From positions 75,020,203 to 75,084,202 of the forward strand of contig OZ022499.1 of the NCBI GenBank assembly GCA_963989385.1: a stretch of 64,000 nt of DNA, given 5' to 3'. The translations under genes were made by a program, and so were the position numbers. This document shows positions 1 through 11,222 of this stretch, one piece after another. Within the stretch, counting starts at the first letter, position 1. Every line of letters starts with the position of its first letter. The DNA is from Ctena decussata (lineage: Eukaryota; Mollusca; Bivalvia; Lucinida; Lucinidae). The notes under the pieces are model-generated. The model searched no databases and had not been told where the DNA came from. It worked only from the letters and a program-made list of their open reading frames with translations.

Positions 1-160
1 CTGGCGAATGCGTGAAAAGGTCATCAACCTTTCTCTTTTCTTAAGCATTATTCACTACTAGTATTTATACATATAGTGAAAGCTTCATCATATCAAATAT
101 TAATCACGTATTAAATATTACGCATTTATGGATGCTACACAGGTACAGATGTTTAAATAT
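1..160. repeat. Direct repeat, copy 1 (uninterrupted)
   Basis: This segment recurs in the same orientation at 1849-2830, where it is split by an 812 bp insertion. Shared landmarks are CTGGCG near the start, the TTAAGCATTATTCACT stretch at 41-56, and the segment ending in GCATTTATGGATGCTACACA. Because copy 1 is continuous across TTAA (41-44), it shows the pre-insertion state of copy 2. The repeat may extend left of the window. The two copies flank a gag-like pseudogene, which could mean terminal repeats of one element, but I see no LTR boundary signals, so this is only a direct repeat. Confidence 0.7.
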
Positions 161-447
161 TTTTTTTAGCAGCCAAAATGAAAGATTATTTCTTTTTTTC
201 TGTTCTCTTAAACCCCTCACATTTAAAGAACAGATATTTACTAGAGATGCTGTGTGGTTCATGAATTAATAACGGACAATGCTACATTATTTTTGTGCTT
301 TTTCTTTTTGCCTCGTTTTTGTTGTTGTCCTGTTTCATCAGGGCTTCTGTCAGACATGTGTCTCACTCTTGCTGGGCTACTTGTACGTTGTGGTGTTGAC
401 TGAGCTTTTATGTCTACAGCCCAAAGTGAAGTAATGAGTTGTTGTTG
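161..447. other. No recognisable feature
   Basis: AT-rich sequence between the direct repeat and the 3' end of the zinc-knuckle pseudogene. It is probably the 3' flank or UTR of that element. I see no ORF, RNA gene or repeat here. Confidence 0.4.
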
Positions 448-1409
448 CTACTCTTTACTCTGAGTACCTGATTTGTGTTTTATCTCAGGACTTGAGGATT
501 CTGTTTCCCCTGCAGCTTTCAGTTCAGCCACCTTACCTTTAACAATAGTATCAATGACTTCCCTGTCTGCTTCAATTTCTGTCACATTACCCTCATCTTC
601 CTCATCCCCATCTTCCTCATCATAATTACTCTCAGTGTCTGTACTGTTATCAGAACTATCTGTACCCTCCCCCTCCTGGTTTCTACTCCTAATTTCCCTT
701 AGGTTTCTCTCAGTGAATATAGGGCAATTTTCATCCCCTTTTTTGTGTCATGTTTGGAGGCATGCCTAACATACTGCCTCATTTTTGCAGTCCCTACCTG
801 TGCCCGTTTTGTTTACAGTTTCCACACTCAATTTCATCTTTTAACTGTCTCTGTTCCTTATGGTACAGAGATGATGTGAAAATTCCCACCGCTACCTTCT
901 TTGGCAGTGGTTCTTTTGGACAAAACCATGTCAACAAATCTATCTCCCGTTTTAAAATTTGTCAACTTACCAGCTGCCGTCCTAGCCCTAACATATTTCA
1001 GTGACCCAATCATTTCTACCCCATTATCTTTTAGAGCCTTTTCTATCACTGCGTTGTCATAAGACAGAGGTATATTTCTCACAAATAATCTTGACGTGTC
1101 TACCCCTTCAAACCCTGCACTGATAAATGGGTTTCTATCTTTTAGATTTATTTGCTGCCCTCTTTGACTTAAACCAGTGGCCAGTAAGCTGACACGAGCT
1201 TCCGCGTCGGTGAGATACACTCGACAAAGCCCCTCTATTCTTTGGGCCCCCTCTACTGCACTTTCATTTGGCACCACGTTGCACACGGCTAAACACACCT
1301 CCAGTGTATTTAACCACATACCTTCTCTCTGTTCTACATCTGTGTTCTAAAAGAACATTGGCTCAACTCTTTTATCAGATTCCGAAACTTTGATGTTGTC
1401 CGAATCCAT
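448..1409 (-). pseudogene. Zinc-knuckle gag/ORF1-like protein of a transposable element, disabled
   Basis: Reading leftward from an ATG at 1407-1409, the frame begins MDSDNIKVSESDK. It meets a TAG about 20 codons in, then continues in the same frame through the longest open part (1319-858), which has the RRM-like stretch TSRLFVRNIPLSYDNAVIEK. Near 858 the frame shifts. The coding continues as ECGNCKQNGH, half of a CCHC zinc knuckle, and after further damage as KGDENCPIF, which looks like the end of a second knuckle. The tail is a very acidic SDNSTDTESNYDEEDGDEED region ending at a TAG at 448-450. An RRM-like domain followed by zinc knuckles is the usual layout of gag or LINE ORF1 nucleic-acid-binding proteins. 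No reverse transcriptase lies beside it, so the parent element class is unknown. At least one stop and two frameshifts make it a pseudogene. Confidence 0.6.
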
Positions 1410-1848
1410 GACCCTCGTCATACACGAGATAAACACATAGCTGAGTTTTTTTCCTTAAATCACAATTTTACCTCCCAAAGCTTTTATAGCTTTCAAAAGA
1501 AGGTTTCCAAGCAAAAATACCTTCCAAGAAACCATACAGCCTATACAAACACCAAAAACACGCGGTAACCCGGACGAGACAAAGGAATAGCAACCGCCAT
1601 TAAAGCCCGCCAAAACCGCTCTCGGCAGTCTAAAAGAGATATTTTCGCTCAAACCTTCTAGTAAGAAGAACTTTTATTTGAATTTTTACGAAACCTGAGA
1701 ACGGTAGATTTTACAAGTGTTTATTAACACAATAATAAGCATGAAAGCGTTTGCTTTTGTGAAAATAATGAAACAAATGACCAGAAAGTCGATTATAACC
1801 GACCAATATTGTTAAGCAAATGTATTGTTGCTTTTGCACGCTTGTTTT
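1410..1848. other. No gene seen; flank of the gag-like pseudogene
   Basis: This is the 5' side of the minus-strand pseudogene, up to the second copy of the direct repeat. The short ORFs here have no recognisable motif. It may be the 5' UTR of the element. Confidence 0.35.
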
Positions 1849-2830
1849 CTGGCGAGTGCATGAAAAGGGCATAAACCGTCTTTTTTCCTTAAGGTAGACG
1901 AATACTGAATAGAAATATTGGCGGGGCATTCAAACCATTATACCGTCTATATAACCCAAAGAGCTGTTAAACATTTGGATAAGAAAAAAAATTTCACCGT
2001 TTTGTTTTCCTAAAAAACAATATTTTGTATTTCTATATACTATTTTTACACATTTTCCATTAAAATTCAAATCTCTAGCACATGGATGCACTTTCATTTC
2101 AGCAAGTCATATAATCTGTAATATAGGATATTTGAAACAAACTGATAACAAAAAAATTGCAGTTTTCTTGTTAATAAGTATATTTTTACATTCTTTGAAA
2201 ACATGCAAGAAAACTGTATTTCATGAAAAACGTCATGAAAAATATATTCAACCGATGGGGCTTATTATTTTAGTAAAACTTACATCGTATGTTAAAAAAA
2301 AAAAAAAAAAAAAAAAAAGTTTCATAGAAAAACAATGTTTAAGTTCAAAATATCCCCAAAACAGACTGTCCAAATTCTGCACCTGCTGCAAGCACAGCCG
2401 GTCCTTGCCCTATTATTTATTTTCCTGTTATTCGGTTCTACCATAGAGTAATGTCGATAAAAATGCGCAGATGGAATGGAAACTGTGAAGATCTTGATCA
2501 TTCTGGTTCCTAAGGAACAGTCTGATCTCGGTTTCCACTGTTTGTACATATCTATGTGCCTGGAAACTTAGGGTCTTTACGGTAGACATTGTTAGTGTGT
2601 ATTATAACTGTATATACTCAACAGTTAATCGATTTGATGATGAACAATAACTCTGTTCTTACTTGTTTAAAAAACAAAACAGAGTTCTTTCGTATTCGTC
2701 CACCTTAAGCATTATTCACTATTTATACATATAATGAAAGCTTCATCATGATACCAAATATTAATCACTTAATCACGTATGAGATATTACGCATTTATGG
2801 ATGCTACACAGATCTATGTTTAAAATATTA
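1849..2830. repeat. Direct repeat, copy 2, interrupted by a TTAA element
   Basis: 1849-1892 matches 1-44, and 2705-2830 matches 41-160 (GCATTATTCACT ... GCATTTATGGATGCTACACA). The two halves are separated by the element at 1893-2704. They rejoin exactly at TTAA, the same tetranucleotide that is single in copy 1. Confidence 0.7.
1893..2704. mobile_element. piggyBac-type non-autonomous DNA transposon (812 bp)
   Basis: The element is bounded by TTAA at 1889-1892 and TTAA at 2705-2708. Its ends are inverted repeats: left GGTAGACGAATAC, right (reverse complement) GGTGGACGAATAC, 12 of 13 matching, with looser similarity beyond. The related segment at 1-160 has a single TTAA at the same point, so it is the empty site. 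A TTAA duplication is diagnostic of piggyBac transposition among known superfamilies, although the tip sequence is not the classical one. No transposase is present. A run of 25 A at 2294-2318 lies inside it. Confidence 0.7.
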
Positions 2831-2845
2831 GACAAAATCAGTGAA

Positions 2846-3132
2846 CCAAGAAATATAGGTCACAGTGACCTACACATAGTACCAAATGAGCGCAGCGCTG
2901 GAGTGACATACTATTCCAAGTCCGATGAAGATTCAATTAAATATTAGTTCCAAATAAACATTAGTGCAATGGATCATGAAATACAAGTCCCAATGACCTA
3001 CAAATAGTATGACGTCATTTGCAAAGTCCGACTGAACCATTGTCTTTAGTATGATGCATAAATAATGTTGAATATATAAGGAAAAGAACAGTGAACCTTT
3101 CAATATATGTCACAGTAACCTACAAATAGTAT
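2846..3132. repeat. Degenerate ~125 bp tandem repeat, three units, with a palindromic AGGTCA site
   Basis: Related stretches recur at about 2851-2882, 2979-3010 and 3100-3131. Each carries a variant of GTCACAGTGACCTAC followed by A-rich AATAGTAT. The first unit contains AGGTCACAGTGACCT at 2857-2871, a perfect inverted AGGTCA pair with 3 bp spacing. The other units are mutated at this position. The family is unknown. Confidence 0.5.
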
Positions 3133-6100
3133 TAGAATTTTTTTTGCTCGTTTGACTGACCAACTATTTGTAATTATGTTGCGAATCCAAAAACCGTGTT
3201 CAGATATAAGTGAAAATCCTGGTCCATGCATAAAGTTCAAGGACTCAGTGTGCATGGATGCTTTGCAGTTCCTACATTTTAAGGATATGATCTGATCAAA
3301 TATCAGCACTCCTACACAAAACATATCAAAAGAGGTAAGGAAAAAACTCATCCAAGTAATTTTTCATACAAAGTTAGTGGACCAAAGTTCAAGGTCACAG
3401 AATTTTATAATGCATCAGCTTCAGGCAGAGATACATCATCTGACCATGTTGCAACATTATAACATCAGACGTTATATATATCACAGCATGATGATGGAGG
3501 ACATTCAGACTAACGCCTTACATTCGCACATAACGCCATACCTATAGGCATGTCCATGCCCAGCGCTGCGCCCCATACACTCCCCCCACATCCACTCACA
3601 CGGAATCCTTGGTGGGGGCATTAGGAACACATACTACATAAATGAACACTTTGAAAAAATGTTTTGTGTCGAATAATGCCTCTATTTTCTGTCAATTACA
3701 AAATATGCTGATGCGAATGTGATATAAATCCTTTAATCCTAGTGTTGGATACATGAAAATTTACCCAAAAAGTTTATTTTTCGTTTACTCCTACCCTGGT
3801 TACCACTGTAATATAACCCGATTATGAAGAATATGAATATGAGGGATAATTATGTATAAAAATTGGAGTGGTTACGAGGGTAGGATGAAGTGAAATTTGG
3901 ATGCATCGTGGACCTTGGTAGTTCAAATTTCCATAGGCTCAATGTTAAATGTTGCAGACAGTACATGTATTCAAAATTAATCTAAAAGGCATTAAAATAC
4001 TGGAAAATAAATCGTACAGAATAAACTAGAAAACTATAGCTAACATTTCTGCATGTTTTTGTGATTATCTGCCTACCTTCGAAAAACGGCCTTTTCAGTG
4101 GGCACATTGCAATAGTAAAGTGTAACTCGTTCTTTCATCAGGAACGGTCGTGGGCACAAAAACGGCCAAAGTGTAACCCGTCCTTTTGTCTTAAACAGTT
4201 ATGAAAATGTGGCAGTAATACCATGAGATCTTCATAACATGCCATCTCCTGTAGTGTACATAAGCATCTGAGAAGCATTCAGTGTGTTTCCTGCATCCTC
4301 TCTTGAGTACGTCATGACAACTTTCAAAAGCAGAATGCTGATTCAGCATTAAACAGCACTGCTTTTCCACTGATTTTGAGTCATTTGAATGTGTGGCTGT
4401 GCCTACCGAGCCCTGTCAAAATAAAATATAATCATTATATAACAGTTTTGAGCATGACCTTCTTACTGGCAATGGTTATCAACTGTTCTGTAGATTAAGT
4501 ATCATCTTGAATACCACACTGTATCTATGTTAGATTCTAACATTTCAGGAAGAGTCTGATTTTGATTTGATCCAGCTAGGGTTCTCACCAATCTATTTTA
4601 AATATTTGTTAGTTGACATATCCACATTCTGTATTTCACACTGGTTGTCCTAGAAGTTGATTATCAGGTACTTCCCTCCTCAGTTACAGACAGATGGCTG
4701 GCCAAATATCAAACTTCAGGCCCACTGATCAATAAATAAAATAAATATGCTTGAATACTGGTGTATCAACTATTAAACCTTGATATTTTTAAGTGTCATT
4801 CCACTGTAACTTTGTACCATTTCTTTCTTTGAGTCAGTTTACTACGGTCTCCACTCTCATTAGGAACAAATTCCAAAACTGACATACCACTGGCCCAAGA
4901 TGTGTAAAATGTTTCATTAATTTGACTTGACAGTACTTTGAGATATCATTGCTTTAGATAGCAAACCTGTTATAGAAAGTGACAATCTCAGAAAAGTCAA
5001 TATGATGCTTCAACAACTGGATGTATTGTAAAGTTTGGGGCACTTAAAGATAAACGGAAATTTTTTTATCTTAAGGTGTCCCCATATTTAGGCACATTAC
5101 GGTTATTCCTTAACAAATGATTCTGAAAAATCATACCTACAAGAAATGAAAAAGTTTACAGTACAAGAAATTAAAAAGTTTACCGCAGATATGAAAAAAA
5201 AAAGTTTTGGTTTCAATGAAAACATAATGCATAGCTACTCTTCCTTAATGAAAATTCTGCAGGAAGGTATGTGTTTTGCCTATGTGCTCACTGTCATGAC
5301 AGCTAAACCAGACAGCTGCAATAAAGTTCAAGATGCCACTGTCATCACTTGAAAAGTATTACCTGTATCTCACTTTCTAGTATTTGCAGGCATGACACAG
5401 AAGACTATGTCTTGAAATATTGTATTACAGTACAAGAGAAAATGCACAACACAGAAGGAAACTAACATGCACAGCAATTCTGGTATGAAGTGTGGATACT
5501 AATATGCGCTAAAATGCCCTACAACACTATGTAACTAAATATTTTTATTTAACTTATTAACACATCTTTAGCATATCTTCACCCGAGAAGTTATTTATGA
5601 CAATATTAATTAAAATAATTTCAAATTTTTGGCTTCCTGGCCTAAATGCTGAAATCAAACTACATGTTTCACAGCTGCACCCCCATCACACTTTGAAAAC
5701 AATTTTACAATGTTGTGCTATTGACATTGGGATGTCACTTTCTGCTAAAAGCCACATTTTTTCTCATATACTAAGCAAAGTTATGTCATTTCCTACAAGA
5801 GACACCATGAGACAAAATCCAACATTCCAAATTTCATTCAATATGCTCCCTTATTTCAATAACCCTCATTTAGAGACAAAGCCATGAAAATTTATTTAAT
5901 GAAACCATACCAGAATTTAAAAAGCAGAAGGTCTTTCATTTATACTCACTATTTGGATTTTAATTACAAAGCAGCCAGTGCAGAGCAAGATTATACTGGT
6001 CCTTGCTGTATCTGCAATGCTTGCCAATTTCTATAATCTATCTTCAAGGAGGACATATGTATTGTCAAATTCAAACATTACAAATACATAAGTGAGGTGG

Positions 6101-6395
6101 GTACACCTCCATGCGTGCTGCCATTCACACAAAGGGAAACCACTTTTGTGACTTCTTGTTTGCTTCCGATGTCGAACTCATACAAAATTAGGGTTTACAT
6201 CTAAAAGAGAGAATCTGCCCAAAGTGGAGAAAATTCTTCTCTAAAACCCCTATTGAGAAGAAAGACAAGATAGAAAAAGGCAGAGTTGCTTTCCTTGAAA
6301 TGTATCCAAAAATCTGTAAAAAAAAAATACTAAAGATTGGGACTCCCAAAACAATAATCATAACTGTCCCAAAAATGGAACAGTTAGCTTTGCAA
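3133..6395. other. Gene-free AT-rich region
   Basis: I find no protein motif in either strand. Small structures only: a pair of ~65 bp imperfect repeats around 4083-4193, each with AAAACGGCC, GGGCACA and AAAGTGTAAC, and a hairpin at 5037-5083. A second small hairpin, GAGGTG-GGTA-CACCTC, lies near 6093-6108, about 290 bp beyond the 3' end of the Helentron reading frame. It could be that element's terminal hairpin, but I cannot show matching subterminal repeats. Confidence 0.4.
5037..5083. repeat. Inverted repeat / hairpin
   Basis: GGGGCACTTAAAGATAAA is followed after a short spacer by the imperfect reverse complement ending in TTATCTTAAGGTGTCCCC. The arms are about 18 bp with a small loop. 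It may be a relic of a short foldback element. No duplication is evident. Confidence 0.4.
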
Positions 6396-7010
6396 TTAAT
6401 ACAGTAACAGGTATGAAAGTTGCAGAGGGAATGGCAAGCAGTGTACATTTTCATCCAGTGCACAATAAACCAGTTTGTGGTCACTCCAGTAAGCCTCAAT
6501 AACATCACTGGATGCTGGATAGTTTGTGAAAATAAGATCTATCACCGATCCAGAATCAGTAGTTGACTGATTGTTGTGCTGCTCACATTTAAATTGTTTC
6601 ATCATGAAAGCTACAAATGTTGAAGTGTTGGCATTTGAATGTATGTTAAAATCACCCATTATTACCAATTTGGTATGCATATCTACCATTTGCACACTTT
6701 TAGGAAATTTGTAGAAGTATACGACTTGGAAACATCCCTTAACACTGCTGTACATGCTAGCCAACATGAATTCGCATATGTCAGAATGGATATTTTCTAT
6801 TCTCTGAATTTCAAAATAATCCTTGATGTACAAAGCAAGCCCATGGTATGGACTGTTCCCAGAATCAAGTTCTGCTTCATCCAATCTCAAAAGTTTGAAA
6901 TTCTTCAGAGCAAAATGCTTACTATCATCTCTTGCGCACAGCCTGGATTCTGCAAACCCAGTCACATCTGCTGACAAAACATTTGGCTCAAATTCAATGT
7001 CTTTAAAGTG
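6396..7010 (-). pseudogene. Helentron C-terminal endonuclease (EEP/APE-like)
   Basis: Directly after the stop that follows NNARSLH, the same frame reads HFKDIEFEPNVLSADVTGFA then ESRL, carrying the catalytic Glu context of exonuclease-endonuclease-phosphatase enzymes. Later motifs are LVIMGDFNIHSN (about 6630-6665), DSGSVIDLIFTN and WSDHKLVYC with the terminal Ser-Asp-His (about 6474-6487). The remaining ~30 codons lack recognised motifs and end at TAG/6396. This domain is shared with LINE endonucleases and is the hallmark of Helentrons. Key residues survive, but the enclosing gene is broken. Confidence 0.85.
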
Positions 7011-8462
7011 CTAATGTAAGGACCTTGCATTATTAAATGAAATTTTGATCTTGTGTGAATCAACTTTATGTAATGGAACATAACACAATTCAAGAGGTGC
7101 TTCTGTTTTTAACCGCTGCATCTCAATTTTCACTTGTTCATCCACTGCCATGGCAGTTTCATGCAACTTCAAAATATAGAAATTCTCTAGTTTTCTGACT
7201 CTACTAAGAGCAACATAGTGAATATGAGGTTGCTTCCTAAGTCTCGTTTGAGGCAGGTCTACTACAATTTCATCTACTGTAGACCCCTGAGCTTTATGAA
7301 TAGTTTTACCTGCTGATGGTTTCGAAGGAAATTGAATTCTTTGGCATGTTTTGAAGTTGTAGATAAATGTTCCTTCTATATCAAATATTGGAGTCCCTGC
7401 TTTATCTATGTTTGTACTGTACAAACCCCTATTAGAAAATTTCTCACGAGTTGACTGGCCAATTTGAGAATCTTCAAATAAAACCCATATAATACTGGGA
7501 CGATTTGTGCCTTCCATTTTGTACTCAATGAATTTGACAACACACGTAGACCCATTTGTCAAACCATCCTCTACATTGACTGTTATATCATCAATCATCC
7601 CAACTGCTACTGTCAACAGCTTTTGCAAATTAGCAGTTTTGTTCGAGTCATCTGAAAGTGCTTCAATTAGTGTCCTGCTTTTTTTGTAAGGAAATATTCG
7701 CAGAAACAACTGTATCATGACATTAATTCTCATTGTATCTATCTACAAACTTTTTTTCAGTGAATAAATGAGGAACCTCCTTCGGTTAATTCGTCATATT
7801 GGGGTTGACAGTATGTTTCTTCAGTTCATTTTTGTCATCTTCTGTCAGCTCATTCTGTCGAAGCCGGTTTAGCATCTGAGCAAAGTCAACATCATCTTTT
7901 TGTCGCATAATATCAACAAGTTCATACAATTTAAAATAATCCTTCCATAACTTATATGCTAGAGCTGAAGCACCCTTTGATGGGTCACTGAATATCCACT
8001 TGTCACATACTGGCATAAGCTGGTACAAATCTCCCACAGCAATGATGCTTAAACCACCAAAACTGACTTTTGTTTCATTGAGCTGTTGCAAACGTGTATC
8101 TAGAAAGGTCAGTGTGTTTGTTCCTACCATAGAGATTTCGTCTGTAATAATCACTTTCAAATGTCTATATTTCACTCTGAATGTGTTCAGTTCATCTGCT
8201 GACAAAAGGTTACTACCTTGTGTGAACCTCTTTAAGAAAGCAGAGGGAATGGTGACACCATTAATATTATATGCAGCTTTGCCAGTGTACGCACAAAGAA
8301 GAACTCTAATATCATCAGGATGTTCTCCTTCTCTCAAGTGAAGAAATCTGTACAAACTCTGATACAGTGCTTTGATGAGCACAGATTTGCCAACCCCAGC
8401 TCCACCTGACAAGAAAGCGTACAGTGGTTTTTCCATGCATTTCATCCAATATAATACATGAT
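7011..8462 (-). pseudogene. Helentron helicase domain, Pif1-like (superfamily 1B)
   Basis: Motifs appear in order: Walker A GGAGVGKS (8383-8406), Walker B IITDEISMVG (DEIS at about 8131-8142), motif III AVGDLYQLMPV, and the region ELVDIMRQKDDVDFAQ. A stop and frameshift near 7733-7790 follow. Then come motif V GKTIHKAQGSTVDE (about 7275-7310) and motif VI HYVALSRV. Pif1-like helicases unwind DNA 5' to 3' and drive strand displacement in rolling-circle transposition. The usual Pro-Pro of motif III is changed to Met-Pro. The frame ends at NNARSLH followed by TAG, after which the endonuclease continues in the same frame. This suggests a single point mutation to a stop. Confidence 0.9.
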
Positions 8463-9659
8463 TAAAAAATTATCTTTGTCTCAAATTTAAACTAAGCAAA
8501 TTTAAGTAGTTTTCATCAGGTAACATGACTCCATTTATTCCAACAGATGGCACTGAACAAGCAGCCTGTATCTCTATACCAATATCATACTGTCGATGTT
8601 CTACTACTCTATCTGGATTAAAATATACATAGTTTTCAGCGTCTCTTTCACCTTCTTCCTTTGCTTCTCTGTTTTCATGTTCTGCATTTGGTGCTATCTC
8701 ATCATAAGCATCTTCCTCTTCTGCCATTTGCCTTGCAAGCTCAAGTTCTTTAATATGATGTTCATACTGGCTGCGTTTAGATTCAAGAGTGGCTTTCAAG
8801 AAATTGTAATGAGCTTCATATGTTTCAAAGGACCTAACAAATCTTTTGCTGCGTTTCTCCAGGGCATAATCAGCATAAGTCGTTCTCTGTAGTAATTTTC
8901 TGGGTCTTTCTTTATATCGTACCTCATATAGCGTATTATTCTAGGTACTCTCCTACGTTTATACTTTGTCCCATTCTTTGCTACATATAACAGAGCTGAT
9001 CCATGATATTCAGATTCAACACTCTCATTATTATCATCTTCATCATTTTCATCACTCGAATCATATGAATTACGATCATCTTCATTTCTGTCTTCAGTCA
9101 TGTCAGGTAAGCTATTCCCTTTAGGATAAACAATAACAACTGTAGAGACATAATCTGCCAAACAGAATTTCTGAAGCTGTCTAGGTCGTTTTGCGTACCT
9201 CTGAATTATATTGACTGCTTCTATGTCAGTAGATTCAGCAGGAAGTTCATCAAGCACAGATTTGGATTTCAGTAAAAATACTCTTTCCTCTGGGATGCAG
9301 GTATTGATGAAAACAATCTCCCTTGTAGCTTTTGTAAGAGGAATCTGCAAAGCAAGGTATACTGCTTCTTGTGCACTCACTTCAACACAGTTTGAAAACT
9401 CATTTCCAATATGTCTTACTTGTTTCTTTATATCAAATTTCCTTTTCGAGCTTCTCTTGCTGCTGCATCAAGCTGTGCGCTCGTGCCTCTTTGAGATTTG
9501 CTTACATAGCCAACAACATATGCTGCACAACCATATGGTTCAAGAAACATCTGAATATCAAGATTTGCCTTCCAACCAAGAAGAACTGTTTTGTTGAACA
9601 AATTAGTTCTCATCTCATTTGGATTCCGCCTGAGGAAAATTTTTGGAGCATTGAGTGAA
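8463..9659 (-). pseudogene. Helentron Rep, C-terminal half with catalytic tyrosines, and linker to helicase
   Basis: Beginning right after the retroelement, LNAPKIFLRRNPNEMRTN leads to MFLEPYGCAAYVVGYVSK, which holds the two catalytic tyrosines of a Y2 Rep (YVVGYVSK, about 9499-9522). Both tyrosines are intact. A frame change near 9428 is followed by MSAQEAVYLALQIPLTKATR and CLADYVSTVVIVYPKG, then an acidic stretch DRNEDDRNSYDSSDENDEDD. A further frame change near 8796 leads to a charged linker, DENYLNLLSLNLRQR, just upstream of the helicase. A stop separates it from the helicase part. Confidence 0.85.
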
Positions 9660-11222
9660 AGTAAAAAGTATGCAAAGACCAGGAACTGAAACAATCAAAA
9701 TCCAAATCCAGCCCTCAAACCATAGTTGGAAACAACTAAGATTACAAATAATCAAGAAACAGAGAACATATGGCCAACCGAGTGAGCAGCTTGTTCCCAA
9801 AAGGTGGCCACTCAGCAACCCAAACCGAACCAAAAACAATAATAACATACATAAGGTAAAACATCACAGAAACTCTGACACCAAAAACAGGCAACAAAGA
9901 ACCACAACAGAACTACCGCCTTGGAACGGTCAGTAATGAATTACTGGGGGGCTTAAATCGATTTTACAGGCCCAACCTCACCCTCAGTTTCTGAAGTGGT
10001 ACAAAACATTTAGTTGGTTGTTCGGTTCGCATGATAACCCTCTAACTCGTCAATGAATCGTCGTGGTAAACACATAAATCAAATTTCAACACCATGAAGA
10101 AGCAAAGACGAGGACTCAACAGATACAACGGGCCGTCTGACAGGTGGAGATCCCTGTCCTGCCAAACAACCCCACTAGAAATCTGAAGCAAAAGAAGGTC
10201 ACCAGTTGAGCCCCGGTGGACCAAGCAACAGACAAAAAGGCTCCGGTCCCAACCAACTAAAATATATAGCTTTAGGTCGGGGCCATCATAGAGTCTGACG
10301 ACCGATCCCCCGGTGTGCAATTAAAGAGTGCAGCAAAGCTATCAACCGTGATTGGGTTAATCACTAAGCATGCAGACTGTCGCATAACATTTAAATTATA
10401 GCCAATACGTTTGTGACGTATTATTATTTTTCGGAATTGATCAGAAGAATTAGTCCTACCCTTAATCTTTTTGAATTTGTATACTAAGTCACCATAAAAT
10501 TCTGGTTCCGATAGGCCTTGGTGTAAAAGAAATTTTAATCCGACATCAAATTTTGAAACCAATTCATGGTGTCTGCGATAGAATTTAGAAAAAGCCTTTC
10601 TAAGCTTATGATACCGATAGCCCTGTTGAAGAAGTTTAGCAGTTAAACATTTATTACGAGCATTAAAGTCATCTACATGACTACATACTCTAGCAAATCT
10701 TATAAGTTGAGAAATATACACTCCATAAGAGGGACGACGTGGAACGTCACCATCCAAAAATGGAAAATTAACTATTTCAAAGTCAAAGTCATCACGTTTA
10801 TCATAAATTTTAGAAGATACAAAACCGTTAGAAATAGATAGATGTAAATCCAAAAAGGGGGCCTCGGTATCTGAAGTATTAGCTTTATTCAATTTAAGTT
10901 CAGGTGGGTAAATTTGGTTAACCATGCTTTCAAAATAAGGATTATCAATATTCAGAAGATCGTCTAAATATCTAGAGGTTGAGTTAAATGCCTCAATGAT
11001 ATCAGCTTGATTATCAACAGAAAGAGAAGTCATGAAATCTCTTTCATAACAAAATAAAAACAAATCGGCCACAAGAGGAGCACAATTTGTACCCATCGGA
11101 ATACCAACAATTTGTCTGTATAACTTATTACCAAATCTGATGTAAATATTATCTAAGAGATATGATAAGGCGTCACATACATTCTGACATGACCAAAGAC
11201 TATATCCTCTATATATTTTATT
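9660..11222 (-). mobile_element. 5'-truncated retroelement inserted in the Helentron (1,563 bp)
   Basis: The insertion lies between the Helentron codons MRSS and LNAPKIFLRR, which are consecutive in intact relatives as I remember them. TGAA at 9656-9659 and again at 11223-11226 is a 4 bp target duplication. The insert holds the catalytic half of a reverse transcriptase followed by ~600 bp of non-coding or degraded sequence. The finger region of the RT is missing, as expected from incomplete target-primed reverse transcription. I see no poly(A) tail. The RT belongs to a family common in bivalves, most like Penelope-type or a related non-LTR lineage; I cannot decide between them. Confidence 0.75.

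Noticed and set aside
2132..2446. Plus-strand 104-codon ORF with a poly-lysine run
   Set aside because: The run is the translated A25 tract inside the TTAA element; no other support.
1..2830. Direct repeats as definite LTRs
   Set aside because: No TG...CA ends, primer-binding site or polypurine tract could be seen, and only a gag-like protein lies inside. Kept as a low-interest hypothesis only.
6188..6508. Minus-strand ORF of 106 codons overlapping the endonuclease end
   Set aside because: It is in another frame of the endonuclease segment and has no motif of its own.
6639..6974. Plus-strand ORFs opposite the Helentron (also 7507-7689, 8000-8341, 9211-9658, 12934-13218, 13494-13811)
   Set aside because: Antisense shadows of clearly recognised minus-strand Helentron codons.
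9655..9936. Plus-strand 93-codon ORF in the retroelement 3' part
   Set aside because: Low-complexity Lys/Gln/Asn composition, antisense to the element, and crossing its insertion boundary at 9660; not a gene.
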